NCBI GenBank assembly: GCA_022818135.1
Contig: JAFMSR010000019.1
Coordinates: 32,403,863-32,467,862, forward strand
Direction of reading: 5' to 3'
Origin: Saxidomus purpurata
Taxonomy: Eukaryota; Mollusca; Bivalvia; Venerida; Veneridae
Length of the DNA stretch: 64,000 bases
Every line of letters begins with the position of its first letter. Position 1 is the stretch's first letter. This document shows, piece after piece, positions 1 to 11,209 of this stretch. Position numbers and translations under genes: made by a program. Under the pieces are notes generated by a model. It did not search any database and was not told where the DNA came from. It saw only the letters and a list, made by a program, of their open reading frames with translations.

Positions 1-429
1 TAGCTACCAATTAGTTTAGATATTAAAGACTGAAGTACAGAAATAAGATTACCTTCAACAAGAATTAAGTGAAATTGGGTACATGCAGGGAAAATTCACT
101 TTCTCACTTACAATATTTACATACTTCAAAAATCATAGGTGTCAGAAACCGCAGTTATGTTAATCTGGGATTTATGCAGTAAAATTCTTAAAATTTTGTC
201 GTTACTTATAAAAGCAACCCAGATAACTTCAATTTCTGAACAAAAATTGTTTTACTTACAAATCTGTTGACACACTTTATTCTGTCACTAGACACTTTAT
301 AACTTTTGGGCTGAAAATGTCTTATTTCTATATAAAGAAATGAAAATGTCCTATTTCTTTAAATTTTTCACACTCTAGTCTCTGCACTATCAAAAGGTTG
401 GTCGTCGTACGCTGTCTTCTCCCAAACGC
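1..429. other. AT-rich sequence, nothing recognised
   Basis: There is no supported exon, RNA gene or repeat structure in this stretch. It could be the continuation of the retroelement remnant to its right. Confidence 0.3.
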
Positions 430-756
430 ATATAGTTGAACTACAACAGTTTCACAGTCCTTGGATCCGATGCTTGGTTTCAGCGGTGAATAATTCGTCA
501 GCACTTTAAATGATCACACTGTCCAATGAGTAATACGAAGTGATCACAGATTAGTAGTTAAAATGAGACGAACACTGTCTGATGTATATAAAAATATAAA
601 GATTTCTTGCAATTTTTTCACCCTTACAAGAAAGTAACTGATCAATTATACGACAATGTCCATCACTGTTCATCAAATATCTTTAATACTTTTGTAAGTG
701 TAAACAGTTATCTGTTTAACAAGTTTCTCCAGCACCGGTCCCATGTTGGGCGCCAG
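430..756 (-). mobile_element. Internal remnant of an LTR retroelement (minus orientation)
   Basis: This stretch lies on the internal side of a primer-binding-like site. Read on the minus strand, positions 755-737 begin TGGCGCCCAACATGGGACC, which matches the 3' end of tRNA-Lys(CTT) except for about two G-to-A changes. No gag or pol reading frame is recognisable, so this is only the first few hundred bases of an element whose body is gone or lies left of the window. The left boundary is arbitrary. Confidence 0.4.
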
Positions 757-955
757 TGTAAACTTTGTGTTTTTTTTGTGAATATTATAATGTTAAACAC
801 AATCCATCGAGTTTCTAGGGTTCTTTATTTAACACCGTAATATATGTAAGTACAGTATGTTGACAGGTAAACACGTGACAGGTAAACACGTAGCAGGTTA
901 ACACACAGCAGGTTAACAAACAGCACGTTAACACGCACTCTGAAAAACATAATAA
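757..955 (-). repeat. Probable LTR (minus orientation) with short internal tandem repeats
   Basis: The segment starts TGT directly beside the tRNA-Lys-type primer site and reads as an LTR whose 3' end (ACA on the minus strand) abuts the primer site. It contains about five copies of a 15-17 bp unit built around CAGGTTAACAC between 860 and 930. A second LTR was not found in the window and the outer edge is uncertain. Confidence 0.35.
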
Positions 956-959
956 AGAA

Positions 960-1790
960 ACCTCAATATATGTTTCACTCTGCATATATCTCAAACACGA
1001 TTTTCCAGAGGTCTATTATCATACAATGCAATAAACATACATTTCCAATATTACTTAAAATTAAAGACAAACATTGACAAGTGTGTCTAGTGGCTTCTTT
1101 TTAAATAACCCTTAAATAACAATTAACAGAATTATGTTTGAGCAATATTAAAACAGTTATAATACATATACAATCATATGGTCTACAAGACTTACCAAGT
1201 TGATGGAACTGAATCCTTGTTAATTAATACCACTTTCCAAACTCTCCAAAACTCTCCAAACATACTGTGACATGGTGCTGTAAATTATGAAGAATGCATA
1301 TTTTATAGAACAATGTGAATCATAGACAGAATAAATAGTGAGGTTAGAAAATGCCATTTTATACACCATCTCAAACTTTACACAAAAAGGCTTTGAATTC
1401 CAAATGCACGAAAGTCAGGAATTTACTTATTGAACGACTAAATATATTAATTATACACTTGAGGTACAGCTTATTGTCCTATAAACAACCAAATATAAGC
1501 AATACACACAATAAGAGAAACTGCTAAAACACAAACTATCAAATCAACCTGAAGACAAACGTCTTCTCTCTCTCAGACCAGACTGAGTTGTGTTAACACA
1601 CAAAATTCATGCACAACATAAAAACGGAGATAAAATTCCAAGCCATAAGATTGGTCAAAAATAAATAAAGGGAGATAACATCTTTTCAACAAAACAACCA
1701 AAAAAACAAAAATAATATCAAACAGGGAATGCCACATACCAAAAACGCAGCCTCCCCAAAACGAGCCCCATAGCACTATAACCAAATGCC
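960..1790. other. Intergenic sequence without recognisable features
   Basis: This is AT-rich DNA with short homopolymer runs. Reading frames are short and have no recognisable motif. Confidence 0.3.
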
Positions 1791-1793
1791 AGA

Positions 1794-2065
1794 TTTAGCT
1801 CCCTTGGTTACATAAATTCCGGTAACGTTTTTTCTGCAGATTTGAAATAAAACGCTATCAAATAATAAAGCGTTGCAAACGCTTTTGAAATTCCAATATA
1901 AACATATAGTGTAGTGGTGCCTTTAAACCGGTATTTTCAATCGATTTTTGCAATTCCTACTTAGTTTTTTTACTTCTATTGTTGATTATAGCCTTTAGTT
2001 TTATATCTATGCATTAGTGTGTCTGTTTTGAAAAAAACGGCAGCTGAGAGCGAGCAGCTTCAAAA
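1794..2065 (+). mobile_element. TTAA-family MITE, copy 1 (5' end degraded)
   Basis: It shares the core block around 'aaagcgttgcaaacgcttttgaaattccaatataaacatatagtg' (1870-1914) and the right end GAGAGCGAGCAGCTT with copies at 10748-11104 and 38911-39267. The left inverted repeat is unrecognisable and the right end has CTTCAA instead of CTTTAA, so this is an old copy. Confidence 0.6.
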
Positions 2066-2442
2066 ACAATTTCGAAAGTATTGTTTCATATAAGTTAGAT
2101 ACTGCATTATTATTCATACATGTCCGTTTCAAACTTTGCATAAAAGTAGTCAGTTCAGCTGTAAATACGACAAAGGGTAAGGTTTGAAAAATGTGAAATT
2201 GATGCTTCTGGTTTTGAAGACTTTAGGGTACAAAACTTTAGTGACAAAGGTGTTCTTTTCATCATTAGTTTGCTTCAAAGATATTGCATAGCTAATACAG
2301 TTCGTTACTGTGGTTTGGATATATATTACATTTATTTCACGATGAATATGAATGCAACGAATATTTTTTAATCGGGTGGTTTAATTTACTTAATTGGACC
2401 AGGCCAATAATACGACATTATTGGATATGTGTTATACATGTA
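2066..2442. other. Spacer before the BEL/Pao element
   Basis: No gene or repeat boundary is visible. The short ATG-containing frames have no motif. Confidence 0.3.
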
Positions 2443-2613
2443 TGCTGGAAATAGCGCTCATTTGTATGTTATATGATTATGACGTTATTTTGACGCCATA
2501 CTTTGCGTGACGTATTGTACGTCACTTCCTATGATACGGCAATAGAAGTTGAAAGCAGACACAACGTGTTGTTCATTCTTTGAATTACTTATCAACCTCA
2601 AACCATTTCGATA
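2443..2613 (+). repeat. 5' LTR of the BEL/Pao element
   Basis: It begins TGCTGGAAATAGCGC and ends at CCATTTCGATA. It aligns with the 3' LTR throughout but lacks about 25 bp present there (around 6868-6892). The first bases are TGC rather than the TGT of the other copy. It contains the palindrome-rich block TGACGTATTGTACGTCA. A primer-site candidate, TTGGTGCCGTGACG, follows at 2614-2627. Confidence 0.85.
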
Positions 2614-2634
2614 TTGGTGCCGTGACGAAAAAAC

Positions 2635-3420
2635 ATGAAGTAAGAGAAATTACGGTCGATCCGCGAAGGACATTACAAAGTTATTTCGAGTCAGTTGGAG
2701 AAAATCGAAAAAGCGAAAGAAAATTCAGATTGGATTCAGTTCAACACTATCATTGATTTGATATCGCAGAAACTTGAAACGATAAAATCATTCAATGAGA
2801 AAATTTTAGAAGTAACAGAAGTGGCAGAAATCGAAGAAGAAATTCTAAGCGCAGAGGAGTTTTGTTTGGATATCGAAGTAAAACTACGGCATTTGAAGGA
2901 CATTAACAGAAGTTCACAGATCAGAGCAGACGAGAACACGACCAGGAATGATGATGGAATTAATACTAACAATTCAACGCAGTCTTCGTTAAATCATACA
3001 TCGCATCGTTATCAAAACGTGAGTACATCTTATTCTAACGCATCGTTATATCAGAGACTTCCAAAGTTATCACTTCAATATTCAGTGGCGATATTCTTGA
3101 GTGGCAAAGCTTTTGGGATTCCTATAATTCAACAGTACATCTAAACCCCAATCTTACGGAAGTACAGAGGTTTAGTTACTTAAAGTCACAGCTTGGAGGC
3201 AGCGCAGCTCAAGTTCTTCGAGGATTCGCACTCACGCATGCAAATTATATTCAAGCAGTTGATCTATTAAAGGAGAGATTCGGACAGACTCATAAAAGCA
3301 TTCATGCTTACATACAAGCATTACTCAATTTGCCAGCGCCAAGTAATACACTGCACAGCATGAGAAATTACATCGACAAATTAGAAACGTATGCTCGAGG
3401 TCTCGAGTCTTTAGGTCAGT
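2635..3420 (+). pseudogene. BEL/Pao gag remnant
   Basis: The likely start codon at 2635 is followed two codons later by an in-frame TAA (2641). The open frame then runs from 2644 through a charged coiled-coil-like N-terminal region. Near 3066-3085 the frame changes at the conserved block (PKLSL... then IFSGDILEWQSFWD in another frame), which is characteristic of the DUF1759-type gag of BEL/Pao. The gag part continues to about 3420 and stops without zinc knuckles, where the internal deletion begins. It would encode the capsid-like structural protein in an intact element. The copy is broken and is annotated as a remnant only. Confidence 0.8.
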
Positions 3421-3480
3421 GTCAGAGTACACACGGAACACTATTAGTGCCAGTGATTATTGTAATAGTATAGTAATCCA

Positions 3481-4668
3481 GACAGTCCATTAGCGACATA
3501 CAGATTTAAAGTAGTTCTCTTCGGTGTCACGTGCTCACTTTTCATACTCAATGCAACTTTACTCAAGCACCTAGAAAGCAACGCCAGTAGTCCTGTCAGC
3601 AGAGGTCTGAAGCGAGACCTGTACGTAGATAACATATTATCCAGCTTTCAAACAGAAGACGAAGTTTTGCAGTACTTCCGGAAAACAAGAGACCTGATGA
3701 TGCAAGGAGGATTTAATTTGAGGTCATGGGCATGAAAAAGTAAAAGCCTGCAATTAGTTGCTACAGAAGAAGGTGTCCTTGACAACAGTAAAATCACAAA
3801 GATTCTAGGCATGCTTTGGTTTACCGACACAGACGAGATATCATACCCAGATAGAGACATTCCAGAAACCCCAAAAGTGACAAAACGTGCTATTTTACAG
3901 TACACATCAAGAGTCTATGACCCACTTGGTTTACTTAGCCCAGTATTAATACGTGCAAAAATCATTCTACAAGAAATATGGCAAGGCAAATACGGATGGG
4001 ATACAGTCTTATCAGACGACATGCAACAAAAATGGATCAGTCTAGCACGTGACATAAACAACGTAGGTGATATAAGAATTCCACGCCGTCTCTTCAACAG
4101 ATCCGTTGCAGACGACAAATACTCAGTTACAGACGACAAATACTCAGTAGCAGACGACAATACACTACATGTATTCGTAGATGCAAGTATCCATGCTTAT
4201 GGTGCATTAGCTTACTTTTGCAGAAAACATGAATCGTCACTAGTAATGGCCAAGTCACGCGTCGCGCCATTGAAGAAATTAACTTTACCAAAATTAGAGC
4301 TTATGGCAGCAGTTATAGGTACACGTCTAGCAAACCATCTTCTACAAGCGATTGAAGTGAAAGATGTTACCTTTTGGTCTGACAGCCAAATTGTGTTACA
4401 TTGGTTGAATACCTCAAGATCAATGCCCAGTTTCGTCCCTAACAGAGTTACGGAGATAAGAAATATTACACTCAACCGGAAGTGGAAATATTGTCCTACT
4501 CAGCACAATCCAGCCGACCTTCTTACAAGAGGTATAACAGCTAGCCAGTACAAAAACAACAAACTATGGATGTATGGTCCAGACTGGTTAACATACCAAA
4601 GTCAGTGGTCTATTTGGAAGCAATCACAAGCTATCACCATGACAACCATAACCGATGATACCATATAA
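3481..4668 (+). pseudogene. BEL/Pao reverse transcriptase C-terminal half plus RNase H
   Basis: One reading frame runs from 3481 to 4668, broken by a TGA at 3733-3735. It opens at YRFKVVLFGVT, passes the RT active-site block as YVDN (3630-3641), and continues through YDPLGLLSPV, a typical BEL/Pao connection motif. RNase H follows, with VFVDASIHAYGALAYF (first catalytic D) and DSQIVLHWL. RT palm and finger segments upstream of FGVT are deleted. The linker before RNase H contains a triplicated 24-bp unit (about 4100-4160). The protein copies the element's RNA in intact relatives; here it is truncated and interrupted. Confidence 0.85.
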
Positions 4669-6503
4669 TCAGAACAAGAGCCGTTACATCTATCCAACAC
4701 ACTCCAAGAGGGTATACACAAGATAATGTCTATTGTCAAATATAGTAGCTACAGAAAGTTAGTTCATCTTACGGCGTACATACTTAGGTTCATACACAAC
4801 TGCACAGCTAACATAGAGAAAAGGCTAAGAAAATCATTTACTGTTAAAGAATTACAGGAGGCAGAATTTATATGACTACAGAATTATCAAAGCACAGCAT
4901 ACTCAAGAGAGTTGTCTAACTTGAAATCAAGTGAGAAAAATTACCCATAGTACGTCAGTTAAGGCTTTTCATCGATGACAAGGCAGATTTACGTTGCGGC
5001 GGAAGAATACAGAACGCACCATTAGAAGATGATACAAAATTCCCATATTTACTACCTAACAAACACATTTTCACACGCTTACTTGTCCGGGACGCCCATG
5101 AACGGCAGCTACATTCCGGAGAAAACGCTACAATAACGAACTTACGTCAGAAATATTGAATTCCGTCAATTCGCAGATGTGTACAGACAGAATTACGAAA
5201 ATGTGTAACTTGTAGAAGAGTAAATGGAAAACCATACAAAAGCCCGGATTCACCACCCCTACCAAAATTTCGCCTTGAAGACAGCGCACCATTTACAGTA
5301 CAGTGGGACCTGTCAATTCGAACCTGTTCGGACCAGAAGAAATGTTCGGATTACAAAGGTGTTCAGATTAGAAAGGTTAACTACCATGGCGATCTAGTAT
5401 CGTACATGTACATGTCTGTCTGAGGCAAAAGTTAGTACGACATTTAGAAGTAGGCTGAGAAATGATTTTGTTCATGATTTAAAGAAAGAGAAAGCAACAT
5501 TTTACACAGTTTGAAAAATAACTCGAATAACGAAAACAATTATTATTCAATTTCAGAGATTCACTTTTATCAAATAAAAACCCGAAACAAATGCAATGTA
5601 TCAGGAGTTGATTTTACTGGCGCACTACACGTTAAAGACCAACGTGGGAATGAAAATAAAGCATACATATGCCTTTTCACGTGCGCCTCTACACGAGCAT
5701 TACACCTAGAAGTAGTCCCGAATCTTACAGAAAATTCTTTCCTGCAAGCGTTCAGAAGATTTTGCAGCAGGAAGTCAGTACCCCTTTTAATGGTATCTGA
5801 TAATGCAACAACTTTCCAAGCTGTATCGAAGCATTTACGTCAGTTGTTCGAATCCCAGTCTATACAAGAAAAACTCGGCCGGGAAGGAACACAGTGGTAT
5901 TTCATACCGACTAGAGCTCCATGGTACGGTGGATGGTGGGAGCGCCTGATTGGACTTACAAAGAACACATTAAAGAAAATTCTTGGACGCAAAATCATTA
6001 CCTTAGAAGAGCTCCAGACGATAATCACAGAAGTAGAAGCTGTACTCAACGATCGACCAATTACCTACGTGACGTCAGATGTTTCAGATCCAGTACCTTT
6101 AACGCCGGCTCACTTGTTATACGGTCGGCAAGTCAGATGCTTACCTACCCAGAGTATGCAAATCGAATCTGTATCAGACCAAACAGACAGCAATCGCAAT
6201 AACATAACTAGGCGAGCCAGGGTCCAGAAGCAATTTATCGATCACTTCCGGGAGCGGTGGCGACACGAGTATGTGACAGCGTTGCGCGAGTATCACCGAG
6301 TGACGGGTAACAACCAGCAGACTATATCCATAGGCGACGTTGTGCAGATCCATGAAGATACACCTCGAGCGCGGTGGAGGTTAGGTGTGATTCTTGAACT
6401 AATATACGGGAAAGATGGATTTATCCGTGCAGCTAAAGTTAAATCTAGTGGATGTATTTCAATTAGACCAACTGTGAAGCTGTACCCTTTAGAGACTAAG
6501 TGA
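4669..6503 (+). pseudogene. BEL/Pao integrase remnant with a 300-bp insertion
   Basis: The H2C2 zinc-binding block (about 5035-5220, ending CVTCRRVNGKPY in frame) contains an in-frame TGA at about 5158, where Trp is expected. The core domain is interrupted at 5300 and resumes at 5601 with SGVDFTGALHV, followed by TRALHLEVV, VSDNATTF and NDRPITYV. The DUF5641-type tail ends at 6503. The open frame from 5511 begins inside the inserted DNA, so its first 30 residues are not integrase. Integrase joins the cDNA to host DNA in intact relatives. The gene is broken by stops and by the insertion. Confidence 0.85.
5301..5600. mobile_element. 300-bp insertion inside the BEL integrase (DNA-transposon fragment?)
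   Basis: The integrase frame is exactly restored if 300 bp is removed. GTA occurs at 5298-5300 and again at 5598-5600, consistent with a TA/GTA target duplication. The insert begins CAGTGGGACCTGTC, like a Tc1/mariner/pogo-type terminus, but the opposite end shows no matching inverted repeat. It may be a truncated element. Confidence 0.65.
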
Positions 6504-6775
6504 CTGATGTTTTTAAATTCACGCGAAAAGTGATGAACTGACGAAGATTGATATTCATAACCCAGAGACTTTGTGATTCATTACTGACCGAGATTTAATA
6601 GAACAGCTTACAGTGAAAATGTTATGAACATTCAAGTCGACTTTACTTAGTGTTTCAACGTATACTTTCAGCTTATAAGTTAAAGATTCTTAAGTAATGA
6701 ATTATTAATCTAGAATTTCATATTTCAAGACATATCGAAGATTTGAAAACAATTATCATTTCGCGGCCCCCAGAA

Positions 6776-6974
6776 TGTTGGAAATAGCGCTCATTTGTAT
6801 GTTATATGTTTATGACGTTATTTTGACGCCATACTTTGCGTGACGTATTGTACGTCACTTCCTGTGATTTGCATATGTATTACGAGTTTGGATACGGCAA
6901 TAGAAGTTGAAAGCAGACACAACGTGTTGTTCATTCTTTCAATTACTTACCAACCTCAGACCATTTCGATAACA
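6776..6974 (+). repeat. 3' LTR of the BEL/Pao element
   Basis: It begins TGTTGGAAATAGCGC and ends CGATAACA, the proper TG...CA termini. It differs from the 5' LTR by a 25-bp block and scattered substitutions, so the insertion is not recent. A polypurine-like CGGCCCCCAGAA run lies just upstream. Confidence 0.85.
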
Positions 6975-7050
6975 AAACATAAGTGCCAACGATAGACACA
7001 CATTCGTCAATATATGTTATACATGTAGCATTCTCTTAAGCAGTGTTGCA

Positions 7051-7384
7051 TTAAAGGCCCACTACTAGGCGAAAATTAAGTGACAGTTATTTCAATGGCA
7101 AGTACATTACCTTATGCAAGACACTAAATAATGAAGATCGGCAGGTTAAAATTTACAGAAAGTGTTTGGAACACGAAGAAAAGTATGTGTATTATGTTGA
7201 AATCTCAGTGAATCGACAAAATGACCACCCAGGTCTTTTTAACTTTCTTTATAATGCTTAAAAAATAATTGTACATGTACTGTGATTTATTTACAATTTC
7301 TACATACCAACTTTCATTTGTTATTAACAATAACTTATTTCTGTGTTTTTTAAAGTATATTTGAAATTTCCTTGGACCTTTAAA
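7051..7384. mobile_element. Candidate MITE flanked by TTAA
   Basis: The left end TTAAAGGCCCA and right end TGGACCTTTAA form an imperfect short inverted repeat 334 bp apart. There is no coding potential. The evidence is only the ends. Confidence 0.35.
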
Positions 7385-7499
7385 TATAAAACCAATGTAT
7401 AGTGTAGACTCACAATAATTAAGTATATCTTGAAAATGCGTTTACTGAGCCCAAACATCGTAGACGAGGCTAGTTTCGCCAAAGGGACGACAAGTGGTC

Positions 7500-8215
7500 A
7501 TCTTCGATAATACCCTGGTCACATTAACGCTACGAGCCCCGTACGAGTAGGGTTTCAGTCGAAATTTTGCCTCTTGTGAGCATCGTACGGATTTTTTGAA
7601 CTCGTAGAGGACTCGGGGACTCGGTGAGAATGTTTTACCGAGCCCCCGAGCTGTCGCAGAGCTCGTAGAAATTTTCGAAGTCAGGGCCCCGTACGGGTAC
7701 CGCAAGGGCCCCGGCATAGCTCGTACGGGCATCGCACGACCGTGCGAATTTGGAACACCGCGAGTCCCGTATGAGCTTGCCGGTGCTCGCACGGCTATCG
7801 CAGGATGGTCGCACGGTCGACGTACGATGTCCGTACGATACTACGGACACCGGGCGGGGAACTTGCGATGTCCGTACGGGGCCCGCAGGGCCTTACGTTC
7901 GCCGTACGGACTCCGTACGACATCCTTGACGATTGAAGGTGATATAAAACCAGGACACCGTGCGGACACCGTACGGGCGCCGTAGGAACACACGTGCGTC
8001 GCACGATGTACGTCCGAGCTCCTTGCGAGCACCGCACGACTTGTCTGCGATGTCCGTATGGATATCCTACGATTGCATCCTCCAAAAGATCGTACGGGGC
8101 CCGTAGGCATGTGACCAGAAGCTACGATTGTACGGAGACCGTACGGATTTTTAAAGTTGGTTGAATCTTGCGATTTTATCAATCGTACGGACACCGTACG
8201 GATCTGTGACTGAGG
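7500..8215. repeat. GC-rich degenerate array of CGTACG-containing units
   Basis: At least 13 copies of the palindrome CGTACG occur in about 700 bp, usually as TCCGTACGGAC, ACCGTACGGGC or CCCCGTACG. The units are imperfect and unevenly spaced (10-100 bp). Overlapping open frames on the minus strand are a by-product of the repeat and are not genes. A stray copy lies at 8864-8871. The CpG richness contrasts sharply with the flanks. Confidence 0.75.
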
Positions 8216-8517
8216 CATTTTGTCTATTTTAATGTATTCTTGAAGTAACAGGACGATCGACGGAAACAAGTAAATCCTAAGAAAAGACAGCTCAAACGTG
8301 GGTTTTAATATTCACGTGCGAAATTAACCGCTGTTTCCATGCAAACGTAGAGAGAACATGAGCCGATTTATTTCCTGTCTCTTGGCCAGGAAAACTGGAG
8401 GGACTGTGGAAAATTTTCGTTAGAATAAGCGTTTACCTCGAAATAATTGTACTTGTGTGAGGCATTGAATGAAGCCCTTTAAATATATTCCATCTAATCA
8501 TACCTATCTTTTTGCAG

Positions 8518-8692
8518 TTTAATGAAACACAAGATATACTAACGACTGATGAACGCTATTATGTAAGTAATCCCACAGAAAGGGAAAAATCGCATTGTTT
8601 GGTAATTGTATTATCAAGTGAAGATTTACCAACCTATCAACAACAATACAAACAGAAAGTCAAGATGGCAATTCGTTCATCTCGTAACGCAG
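8518..8692 (+). CDS. IFI44-like exon A
   Basis: This 175-nt exon starts in phase 0 after CTTTTTGCAG and ends with one base of a split Asp codon before GTGAGT. It encodes the strand ending SHCLVIVLSS. Confidence 0.75.
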
Positions 8693-10281
8693 GTGAGTAT
8701 GAGATAGCTTACTCTATTGATATTTTTCTTTTTGCTAATGATAGATTGGGTATTCTATATGACATATAGTTTCAAAATACGTTTGTTGCATACTTTCTAT
8801 TTATAACCGGCGTATTGTTCCATTTAAATTCTAAAATTGATTGACATGTCAAAAGCTATGAGCCCCGTACGAACTACATGTTTTATAAGTAATGGTCGAC
8901 GGTACTTTTTCCATAACTATCGGGTAGCTGTGTTTGGTTTGACATTTCTTATATTTTGATTCCCGTTGAATATCAAGAGTTGTTCTGCTCAGTTGAAAAT
9001 ATTAAAGATCCACGACTTAGATATCATTCTCCGTTTTAACTTTTCTATCCATTTTAGACAATAGAAATTTCATAAACCATGGTATTTTACCACGTATGGC
9101 TTAAGCTACAAAATTGTCAAGAAATAGCGAGAATTATTATGGATCTATACTACATATATGAAGAGCTATATACAAACGGCTATACATGTACATCAACGAA
9201 AACTATTCAAGTGAAACTTACCACGTCTTTGTACAGCTATTATTGATACTAAACACACTGACTTCCCCCCTGAAAATCGTTTAAGGGCACCATGCCGTGG
9301 ACATGCTCAACAAGGCTCGGTATTTCACAATAATGTATGAGGTTTCTTTAAATTCTGACCATTGTTGTTGAAAAAGTAGTCCAGACAAATGTTCTACACA
9401 CAACTGCTTTAATGGTCTTGAAAACATAGCATATTATTACAACAGGCGCGGATCGTAGCAATACGTTACAAAAGGTTTTAGAGAAAATGCTTCGACTATT
9501 GTAGGTAATTTCATCCAGTGCGAACAACTATTTTTTCATATTTCAATTAAACCTGGTCGAACTTTCCAAAACAAAATGCTGCAAAATAGCGTCACAAAAA
9601 TGTGAGACAAACGGAGAAAACTTGCTTAAAATGTAACTTAGTCCAGTCAATTTTGTTTGTATTACATTTAAGAATATTCGGGACATTCTCTAGTTACAAA
9701 ATGTGTTTGACAAAAATCAAAGCAATGAAAAATTACCCAGGAGTAACATGCAAATGTTTTAGCAACTTAACTTGATAATAATCACGCCAGTCCTGTGAAA
9801 TTGAACTTAATTCCAACCCGTGGTTACTAAAACTTAACGCGGAAAAAACATTTCCATGTATTGAAACATGAATTGCACTAAAACATATTAATAAAATATC
9901 TCCTTACTTTGTAGTAGTGATGAAACGTTTGAAATCGGGCTCAGGTGTATGTGCAACTTTTAATAACTTAAATATTACATTGACAATGATTTCTTTATTT
10001 CAGATATCACAGCCTGTATAATTTTGACAAAGGTCGATAATCTTTGTGACGCTGTGAAGAATAACAGCGGCAACATATTCACATGCATACACGTTAAAGA
10101 TGCCGTTCGCGCTACAAGCGAGCTTTTTGGTTTGCCAGAAGGAAACATCTTTCCTGTAATTAACTACGCTTCTCAGGTGGAAAAACCTCGTGACAATCAA
10201 ATTGATATCATCGCCTTGTTGGCATTAAAATCGCTTTTGCAGACTGCTTCAGACTATTTGGAAGGACATGAATTCGAATAA
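8518..10281 (+). CDS. C-terminal exons of an IFI44-like (interferon-induced protein 44-like) GTPase
   Basis: Two coding exons (8518-8692 and 10004-10281) join in frame to give 150 residues ending at a TAA. The first exon is entered through TTTTTGCAG and left at AG|GTGAGT; the second follows TTTATTTCAG. The product shows SHCLVIVLSS, then ILTKVD (the G4-like TKVD of this P-loop GTPase family), NIFPVINYAS and a helical end IDIIALLALKSLLQTASDYL. This order matches the C-terminal half of vertebrate IFI44/IFI44L and their expanded bivalve relatives, which are linked to antiviral responses. No exon with the P-loop (GxxxxGKS) was found between 6975 and 8517, so upstream exons lie elsewhere or are lost. 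It could therefore be a 3' gene fragment. Family assignment is from recalled similarity. Confidence 0.75.
8693..10003 (+). other. Intron of the IFI44-like gene
   Basis: The 1.3-kb intron has GT-AG ends. It contains one CCCCGTACGA copy of the upstream array motif and no other structure I can name. Confidence 0.6.
10004..10281 (+). CDS. IFI44-like terminal exon B
   Basis: The exon follows TTTATTTCAG, completes the Asp codon, carries TKVD and stops at 10279-10281. A polyadenylation signal AATAAA is at 10489-10494, about 210 bp downstream. Confidence 0.75.
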
Positions 10282-10747
10282 ACTCATTTATTTACTGACA
10301 CTCTCTTTGTTGGCCTTACAAATTGTGTTACAACAGCTTATTGAGCAATAATCCTATTTCGACTTGTCACGTATAAGACATATTACAGGATGTGTTTATT
10401 TTTCATCCTTCTTCACTCTTGTGTGATTTTCTGCACTTTAACACTTTATCATTGCAAAATGATTACAACTTTGCAGCGTAGAGCTATAAAATAAAAACTT
10501 CAATAAGCTGAATAGACATGGTCATTCATAAACAGCAAATAGCCAAACGCGAACTTTACTGGTTTGCACAATGCATTGAACATATATTTGAAAACTACTT
10601 TTTTACATTCATTTCTGTGTTTATTCTGAAAAAAAAGGTTGAATGTTATATGAAATTCTATGCAATATGAAAACTTATTATTCACACAAATATCATTTTC
10701 ATGACGAAAAACTGTACGAAACTATGACATAGTTTACATCTCATGAA

Positions 10748-11104
10748 TTAAAGCTGCTTGCTTTCAGTTGCCGATGAAAAAAATATCAAAAATGACATAC
10801 TAATACATAAATGTAGAACTAAAGGCTACAATCAACAATAGAAGTAAAAATCTAGGTAGGAATTTGGAAAAATCGATTGGAAATGCTGATTTTACGGCAC
10901 TGTTACACTATATGTTTATATTGGAATTTCAAAAGCGTTTGCAACGCTTTATTATTTGGTAGCGTATTATATCAAATCTACAGATATACGTGACAGGAAT
11001 TTATATTGGAACCTTTTTATGACTTTATATTTTAAAATATGCTATTTTCATACAGTTTGAAGAACTTTTTTTTTTTACCAAACTCTGAGAGCGAGCAGCT
11101 TTAA
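10748..11104 (-). mobile_element. TTAA-family MITE, copy 2 (full length, 357 bp)
   Basis: It begins TTAAAGCTGCTTGCTTTCAG and ends CTGAGAGCGAGCAGCTTTAA, an imperfect terminal inverted repeat with TTAA at both edges. Its reverse complement aligns along the whole length with 38911-39267, which is also exactly 357 bp. TTAA targets are used by piggyBac and Kolobok elements; this one has no coding capacity. Confidence 0.8.
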
Positions 11105-11209
11105 AAGATGGATGTCATTGTTATTGTATTTAACAAAAAGTGAATCAGAAGTGTTATATGAAAGATAAGGTAGACTAAAAACTTATGGTACAGTTATGGA
11201 AGCCATGTA

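Larger units (their letters stand above)
2443..6974 (+). mobile_element. Degenerate BEL/Pao LTR retrotransposon
   Basis: Two directly repeated LTRs (2443-2613 and 6776-6974) flank gag, reverse transcriptase, RNase H and integrase remnants in the order usual for BEL/Pao elements. Clade assignment rests on the gag block around IFSGDILEW, the RT active-site region reading YVDN, and the integrase C-terminal block WRLGVILELIYGKDG (DUF5641-like). About 1-1.5 kb between gag and RT is missing compared with full BEL elements, including protease and the N-terminal half of RT. Stops and frameshifts are spread along the coding part, and a 300-bp sequence is inserted in integrase. I see no convincing target duplication. 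The copy cannot be autonomous. Confidence 0.9.

Noticed and set aside
2736..2972. Minus-strand frame over the BEL gag
   Set aside because: Antisense shadow of the gag reading frame.
7442..8269. Four overlapping open frames of 71-142 codons on the minus strand
   Set aside because: They are produced by the CG-rich CGTACG array, overlap each other in different frames, and have repeat-driven composition with no domain.
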